From assembly GCA_027065215.1 (NCBI GenBank), contig JAMOOT010000156.1:1-10444 (forward strand): a DNA stretch of 10,444 bases, written 5' to 3'. This DNA comes from Candidatus Omnitrophota bacterium (GTDB lineage Bacteria; Omnitrophota; Gorgyraeia; S143-82). A program made the translations under genes and the position numbers. Shown piece by piece: positions 6,931 through 10,444 of this stretch (positions within the stretch are counted from its first letter, which is position 1; the number at the start of each line of letters is the position of its first letter). The notes under the pieces are model-generated. The model saw nothing but the letters and a program-made list of their open reading frames with translations. It ran no database searches and was not told the origin of the DNA.

Positions 6931-7949
6931 TGTTGGCAAGTGAACCTTATCTTATAGGTGAGACTGCTTATAATCACCAGGGAGATTTCGACTATTTGCT
7001 TAATATGGTAAAATCTCTACCTGAAGAGGTGGATGCAGTAAAATTCCATCTTCTTTTAAATCCAGATTCCTATATTCGTTTGGATCATCCTCTCTACAAT
7101 TCAATAAAAAACTGGGTCTTTAGCCCAGAACAGTGGGATAAAATTTTCACTGTATCTTTGGAGAAAAATTTGGATGTGGTTGCATTATGCGATGATCCTG
7201 AATCTTTAGAATTTATATTGGCTCGTTGGCCTAAAATAAAGGCAGTGGAGGTTCATTCGAGTGGATTGAGCGATTGTCATCTTTTACGGTTAGGTAGTAG
7301 ATTTGAAGGGGTCTTAATATTAGGTATTGGTGGGAGCAGTGAAGGTGAGATAGAGAGGGCAATAGAGATTGTACGAGAGTTTGGCAAGGAAGATATCTTC
7401 CTTATGTATGGGTTCCAATCTTACCCTACACAACACAAAGATGTGGGATTTTATCGTATGCTTTATTTGAAAGATAAGTTTGGATTGCCAATGGGCTATG
7501 CTGACCATTGTCCCTGGGATGATAAATATGGCCTGATTATATCTGCTCTGCCTTGTGGGTTTGGAGTGCCGGTGATAGAGAAACACTTTACTTTGGATAA
7601 GGGAGTGGAGAGAATTGATTGGCAGTCTGCAGTATCGCCGCAGGACTTATCTGCGCTGAAACAGATGATGGATACATTCTGGCAGACCTATGATCTGGGC
7701 CGAGTGGATATGAATCCAAGTGAGGTGGCCTATGGAAAATGGGGCCCAAATAAGAAAGTCCCCTGTTATCGTAGGAACATAGAGGCAGGAGATTTGGTTG
7801 AGTTAGATGATATAGTTTTCTTGCGGATACCAGAAGAGATGAAGATGAGTGATGTCAACGAAGTACTTGCCCTATTTTCTTCATTCCCCAAGAGGATAAA
7901 TCGCAAGGTCAAATCTAAAGAGCCTGTGAAGGTAGAGGATTTTATGTAG
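6930..7949 (+). CDS. neuB: NeuB/SpsE-like nonulosonic acid (sialic acid family) synthase
   Basis: NeuB enzymes condense phosphoenolpyruvate with an N-acyl hexosamine to make sialic, legionaminic or pseudaminic acids for surface glycans. This 339-residue protein has the barrel start LIGETAYNHQGDFDYLLNM (8-26), DAVKFH (35-40, KFQ in most relatives), SYPTQ (164-168), GYADH (189-193) and PVIEKHFTLDK (214-224). His193 and His219 fit the two Mn-binding histidines. The SAF/antifreeze-like C-terminal domain is recognisable from YRRNIEAGDLVELDDIVFL (280-298), followed by about 40 extra residues. It differs from textbook NeuB at several places: GLSDHT is GYADHC, the GPD segment after HFT reads GVERID, and the usual TPFS region reads CDDPES. 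Substrate is therefore uncertain, and a paralogous aldolase-like role cannot be excluded. No other nonulosonate gene (neuA, neuC, legionaminate genes) is in the window. Start ATG 6930 is set by AAGGAGG. Confidence 0.8.
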   Translation: MLASEPYLIGETAYNHQGDFDYLLNMVKSLPEEVDAVKFHLLLNPDSYIRLDHPLYNSIKNWVFSPEQWDKIFTVSLEKNLDVVALCDDPESLEFILARWPKIKAVEVHSSGLSDCHLLRLGSRFEGVLILGIGGSSEGEIERAIEIVREFGKEDIFLMYGFQSYPTQHKDVGFYRMLYLKDKFGLPMGYADHCPWDDKYGLIISALPCGFGVPVIEKHFTLDKGVERIDWQSAVSPQDLSALKQMMDTFWQTYDLGRVDMNPSEVAYGKWGPNKKVPCYRRNIEAGDLVELDDIVFLRIPEEMKMSDVNEVLALFSSFPKRINRKVKSKEPVKVEDFM

Positions 7950-7968
7950 TTATATGTTAAATTTTACC

Positions 7969-7996
7969 TTGAAAAATCTTCGACTTGGTGTATATT
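7969..7996 (+). promoter_or_regulatory. Sigma-70-type promoter of tRNA-Asp
   Basis: TTGAAA (7969-7974) and TATATT (7991-7996) are separated by 16 bases; an alternative -10, TATTAT at 7993-7998, would give an 18-base spacer. Transcription would begin a few bases before the tRNA at 8010. No terminator is seen between the neuB-like stop at 7949 and this promoter, so read-through from the operon is possible. Confidence 0.65.
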
Positions 7997-8009
7997 ATCT
8001 AATCTAAAC

Positions 8010-8084
8010 GGGGACGTAGTTTAGCCTGGTTAGAATGCCAGATTGTCGATCTGGAGGTCGCGGGTTCAAATCCCGTCGTCCCCG
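8010..8084 (+). tRNA. tRNA-Asp (anticodon GUC)
   Basis: Complete cloverleaf. The acceptor stem is GGGGACG (8010-8016) with CGTCCCC (8077-8083) and discriminator G8084. The anticodon arm is CCAGA-TTGTCGA-TCTGG (8038-8054) with GTC at 8045-8047. The T-arm is GCGGG-TTCAAAT-CCCGT (8060-8076) with one G-U pair at its base. The D-loop contains TAGCCTGGTTAGA. The terminal CCA is not encoded (GCTTT follows the stem) and would have to be added by CCA transferase. Confidence 0.97.
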
Positions 8085-8123
8085 CTTTGATTTGAGTAAT
8101 AATCTTATGCTTTTTGAAATAAA

Positions 8124-8162
8124 CTGAGGAGTCAAGGGTTTCGTTTGAACCCGCGACCTCAG
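8124..8162. repeat. Imperfect hairpin whose 3' arm mirrors tRNA-Asp
   Basis: Three stem blocks pair around a seven-base loop TCGTTTG (8141-8147): CTGAG (8124-8128) with CTCAG (8158-8162), GTC (8131-8133) with GAC (8155-8157), and GGGTT (8136-8140) with AACCC (8148-8152). A GA bulge and a 2x2 internal loop interrupt the stem. The 3' arm, 8144-8160, is an exact 17-base reverse complement of tRNA positions 8054-8070, the variable-loop and T-arm region. It is not a tRNA on either strand, because the T-arm cannot pair properly. No T-run follows, so it is not a terminator by itself. Confidence 0.65.
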
Positions 8163-8189
8163 GGGGGTGAGAGCGAGCGAACCCTCTGA
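8159..8189. repeat. Second, overlapping GC-rich hairpin
   Basis: TCAGGGGGGT (8159-8168) pairs with ACCCTCTGA (8181-8189), with one bulged G and one G-U pair, around the loop GAGAGCGAGCGA. Its first four bases are also the last four of the preceding hairpin, so both cannot form completely at once. Confidence 0.5.
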
Positions 8190-8215
8190 TTTAATTCGTA
8201 ATTCAGTTTTACATC

Positions 8216-8247
8216 AGCAGGATGTCGGTATCCTGCTTTTTGTTTTT
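8216..8247 (+). terminator. Rho-independent terminator
   Basis: Perfect eight-base-pair stem AGCAGGAT (8216-8223) / ATCCTGCT (8230-8237) with loop GTCGGT, followed by TTTTTGTTTTT. It would end transcripts from the tRNA promoter and any read-through from the neuB end of the upstream operon, and it separates them from the phosphorylase-like gene. Confidence 0.88.
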
Positions 8248-8254
8248 AATATTC

Positions 8255-8268
8255 TGTAAGCGCTTACA
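8255..8268. promoter_or_regulatory. LacI/CcpA-type operator palindrome
   Basis: TGTAAGCGCTTACA is a perfect 14-bp palindrome with central CG and fits the LacI-family/cre pattern TGWNANCGNTNWCA. It lies about 120 bases upstream of a carbohydrate-active enzyme gene and overlaps the putative -35 box (8264-8269), which is the expected placement for repression. The regulator is not in the window, so identity is inferred from the site only. Confidence 0.7.
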
Positions 8269-8291
8269 CTGGCTGGTATTGCTGATATATA
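8264..8291 (+). promoter_or_regulatory. Candidate promoter of the phosphorylase-like gene
   Basis: TTACAC (8264-8269) and TATATA (8286-8291) are 16 bases apart, and TGA directly before the -10 makes it an extended -10 (TGnTATA). The -35 lies in the right half of the operator palindrome. The -35 match is modest, so the extended -10 is the main support. Confidence 0.4.
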
Positions 8292-8307
8292 GGTGTGATT
8301 TATTTGT

Positions 8308-8345
8308 ACTGCCTGATATAAAATATAAAACTGCCTGATATAAAA
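8308..8345. repeat. Two 16-bp direct repeats, 22-bp period
   Basis: ACTGCCTGATATAAAA occurs at 8308-8323 and again at 8330-8345, each followed by an AT-rich TATA run. The 22-base period is close to two helical turns, so a dimeric regulator could contact both on one face. They lie between the candidate promoter and the ribosome binding site. An alternative is that the TATAAA cores act as additional -10 elements, but no good -35 boxes match them. Confidence 0.7.
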
Positions 8346-8372
8346 ATATAGATTTAGTTTGGGTTGGTTGAG

Positions 8373-8379
8373 AAAGGAG
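8373..8379 (+). promoter_or_regulatory. Shine-Dalgarno of the phosphorylase-like gene
   Basis: AAAGGAG with eight bases to ATG 8388. This fixes the start of a gene that is otherwise open at its far end. Confidence 0.85.
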
Positions 8380-8387
8380 TGAAAGGT

Positions 8388-10444
8388 ATGGGTTTGAATT
8401 CCTGGAGCGATAAGGAGCCAATTTATTCGGTTTTACCCAATGGGGGGTTTTCTATTGAGGAGTATTCTCTTGCTCGTCCATTCGCAAGTTTTTTTCCGGG
8501 TATTGCTGGTCCTTATGGGATTCCTCTTTGGGTGTTCTATGTGAATCGTGGCCAGGCGATTATTAGTATGGGCATTAACAATAAAGATGGCGCGATTATG
8601 GAGTTTTATCCGGCTAATAAGGCCTATCAGATGGTCTCAAGGTATGGTTTCCGAACTTTTATAAAATATCGACGGCAAACTGATTTTATTTTCTATGAGC
8701 CGTTCCAAAGTGGGTTTACGGCTCGAACACAAGCAGTTAAACAAAGGATGGTGATTTACCCCCATGAGTTGGAGATAGAAGAAATAAATAAGACCCTTGG
8801 GATAAAGGTAACGGTTAATTATTTTACCCTTCCTTCTGAGTCTTTTCCTGCCCTTGTCAGGATGGTTTCTATTCGCAATCTTTCTACCTCACGTGCTTTA
8901 GATTTAGAGATACTGGATGGTATGCCTGTAATCCTTCCTTATGGTTTGAATCAATTCGTTGTTAAGAATATGTCTCGGACGGCTGAGGCCTGGATGCAGG
9001 CAAAACATATTGATAATTTTTTGGGGTATTACAAAGTGCGAGTAGAACTTGATGACCGGCCTGAGGTAGTAAAGATCTCACAGGGTAATTTCGCTTTTTC
9101 AGTGCGTTACGGCGCTCGTTCAGTAAAGTGCGTTCCTCTTATTTCTGATCCTGAAACCATTTTTGGTTCGGTTCTTGATTTTGATTATCCTGAGCAGTTT
9201 TTGGATGATAGGAATTTTCTCTATCCTGAGGAACAGTTTTTGCAAAACAAGACTCCTTGTGCATTCTCTTTTCAGAGATTAACTATTCCTCCTTCAGGGG
9301 AGATCGGGTATGTTATGGTGGTGGGGCATGCTGAGTCGGAGAGGCAGATCAAAAAGTTTGCTAATCAGTTTCTTTCAGGGCCAGACTTTGTTTTGAGTAA
9401 GAGGGAAGAAAATAAGGAAATTATTTCTGGTTTAATGAATGATGTGTTTACTGTAAGTGCTTTTGTTGAATTTGATAGGTATACGGCTCAGACTTATCTG
9501 GATAACCTATTACGGGGTGGATATCCAATAGAGATCCCTACGCTCAACGGAAGACAGATATTCTATCTTTATGGGAGAAAACATGGAGATTTGGAAAGAG
9601 ATTACAATAATTTTCGTGTTGAGCCAAGTTTCTTCTCTCAGGGCAATGGCAATTATCGGGATATGAATCAAAATCGGCGATTGGATGTTATATTCCATCC
9701 GGAGGTTGAAGATGCTAATCTGAAGTTATTTATGAATCTGATTCAGTTGGATGGATATAATCCACTTCAGATAAATGGTGTTAGGTTTGCTTGGCGGGGG
9801 ACATTAGAGGATTTGGATGGCTTATTAGAAAAATTCGTCTCGGCTAAGATTGTTCCAGAATTAAGAGGGTTTATAGACGGGAAGGAATTTACTCCGGGAG
9901 AGTTGGTGGCATTTATCCGCTCAAGGAATATAAAAATAAGAGGGGGCTTGGATAGATTTTTGCGAAACCTCTTTACTTATTGCGAGCGGATAGAAGACGC
10001 TACCCATATAGAGGGGTTTTGGACTGACCACTGGTCTTATAATCTTGACCTTATAGAATCTTATCTTTCGGTATACCCTGATAGAGAATATCACCTCTTT
10101 TTCACTGATAAGACCTATACATTTTATGATAACGATCACTATGTTGTTCCGCGAGACGAAAAGTTGGTATTGACGGCTAATGGGGTAAGGCAATACAAGT
10201 CTGTGAGGGTATCAAAGGAGAAAACCGAGTTAATCAATTCCCGAAAGGAATACAAAAATAAGGTCCGTACTTTATTTGGCAAGGGCCAAATATATAATAC
10301 CACCCTTATAGGCAAGTTGGCCACTCTCCTTGCTACAAAGGTGATGAATCTTGATCCGTTCGGGGTTGGGATAGAAATGGAGGCTGATAAGCCTAATTGG
10401 TATGATTCGTTGAACGGACTTCCCGGACTTATTGGCTCCTCTTC
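8388..10444 (+). CDS. Large GH94-like / COG3459 'cellobiose phosphorylase'-type protein, 5' part
   Basis: Open from ATG 8388 to the right edge: 685 codons without a stop, so the C-terminal part is missing. The N-terminal half has the beta-sandwich character of GH94-type phosphorylases (for example PALVRMVSIRNLS, 154-166). EPSFFSQGNGNYRDMNQNRR (412-431) contains the Y-R-D-x-N-Q motif that carries the catalytic Asp in cellobiose phosphorylases; Asp425 would be the acid. Further blocks are EGFWTDHWSYN (542-552), typical of the large 'cellobiose phosphorylase' group, and EADKPNWYDSLNGLPGL (665-681). Full-length relatives are around 1,100 residues, so roughly 400 may lie beyond the edge. Such enzymes reversibly phosphorolyse beta-glucosides (cellobiose, cellodextrins, beta-1,3-glucans); GH94, GH149 and GH161 cannot be separated here. 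No signal peptide is visible, consistent with a cytosolic enzyme. The upstream LacI-type operator fits sugar-dependent expression. Codon use leans more to CTT and CCT than in the upstream operon. Confidence 0.75.
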   Translation, partial: MGLNSWSDKEPIYSVLPNGGFSIEEYSLARPFASFFPGIAGPYGIPLWVFYVNRGQAIISMGINNKDGAIMEFYPANKAYQMVSRYGFRTFIKYRRQTDFIFYEPFQSGFTARTQAVKQRMVIYPHELEIEEINKTLGIKVTVNYFTLPSESFPALVRMVSIRNLSTSRALDLEILDGMPVILPYGLNQFVVKNMSRTAEAWMQAKHIDNFLGYYKVRVELDDRPEVVKISQGNFAFSVRYGARSVKCVPLISDPETIFGSVLDFDYPEQFLDDRNFLYPEEQFLQNKTPCAFSFQRLTIPPSGEIGYVMVVGHAESERQIKKFANQFLSGPDFVLSKREENKEIISGLMNDVFTVSAFVEFDRYTAQTYLDNLLRGGYPIEIPTLNGRQIFYLYGRKHGDLERDYNNFRVEPSFFSQGNGNYRDMNQNRRLDVIFHPEVEDANLKLFMNLIQLDGYNPLQINGVRFAWRGTLEDLDGLLEKFVSAKIVPELRGFIDGKEFTPGELVAFIRSRNIKIRGGLDRFLRNLFTYCERIEDATHIEGFWTDHWSYNLDLIESYLSVYPDREYHLFFTDKTYTFYDNDHYVVPRDEKLVLTANGVRQYKSVRVSKEKTELINSRKEYKNKVRTLFGKGQIYNTTLIGKLATLLATKVMNLDPFGVGIEMEADKPNWYDSLNGLPGLIGSS

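Noticed and set aside
8054..8160. att site of an element integrated in tRNA-Asp.
   Set aside because: Integrase att copies are direct repeats of the tRNA 3' end. This copy is inverted and stops short of the 3' end, and no integrase gene is visible.
8121..8190. A second tRNA or tRNA pseudogene on the minus strand, suggested by GAGGTCGCGGGTTCAAA.
   Set aside because: The following bases cannot form a T-stem or acceptor stem, and no D- or anticodon arm is present; a self-complementary hairpin explains the sequence better.
8308..8345. Start of a CRISPR array or tandem array.
   Set aside because: Only two copies with a six-base gap and no spacer-repeat periodicity; a regulatory repeat or slippage is more likely.
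8209..8421. Minus-strand 70-codon frame across the terminator, operator and direct repeats.
   Set aside because: It covers clear regulatory elements and the start of a plus-strand gene, and its translation is low-complexity with no domain.

Overview
The window carries one long, tightly packed plus-strand gene block (about 289-7949), a tRNA-Asp gene, a structured non-coding stretch of about 300 bases, and the 5' two-kilobase portion of a large glycoside-phosphorylase-like gene that runs off the right edge. All convincing genes lie on the plus strand, which is visibly richer in G than C. Features that give a loose idea of the host are a compact anaerobe-type ThiC, a fused ThiD2-ThiE protein, a type IV pilus/type II secretion ATPase, a NeuB-type nonulosonate synthase and a COG3459-like phosphorylase. 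Together they suggest an uncultured, probably anaerobic bacterium with surface glycans. An Omnitrophota-like or other candidate-phylum genome would fit, but the sequence does not settle the taxonomy.

Layout. Positions 1-99 are the last codons of an upstream gene whose tail resembles the end of AAA-ATPase-like proteins with a C-terminal PD-(D/E)XK nuclease-like domain. After a 189-base gap come: thiamine genes (ThiD2-ThiE fusion 289-1338, ThiC 1357-2646); a Cys-rich zinc-ribbon-like unknown (2643-3179); a TatD-family hydrolase (3185-3964); a GspE/PilB ATPase (3954-5648); a TRAM-domain rRNA uracil-C5 methyltransferase (5650-6930); and a NeuB-like synthase (6930-7949). Junctions are between an 11-base overlap and an 18-base gap, so the block is very probably one transcript although its functions are mixed. 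No TPP riboswitch is visible in front of the thiamine genes.

A good promoter (7969-7996) precedes tRNA-Asp(GUC) at 8010-8084. Downstream lies an imperfect hairpin whose 3' arm is a 17-base exact reverse complement of the tRNA variable-loop/T-arm region, then a second overlapping hairpin, then a strong intrinsic terminator (8216-8247).

The final transcription unit starts with a 14-bp perfect palindrome matching LacI/CcpA-type operators (8255-8268). The palindrome overlaps the -35 box of a plausible promoter. Two copies of a 16-bp direct repeat follow, spaced 22 bp, then a strong ribosome binding site and the large phosphorylase-like gene (8388 onward). Sugar-responsive control of that gene is the natural reading. 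The most interesting material in the window is the tRNA-mirroring element and this operator/repeat region, followed by several enzymes with altered signature residues (ThiE domain, ThiC, RlmD-like methyltransferase).
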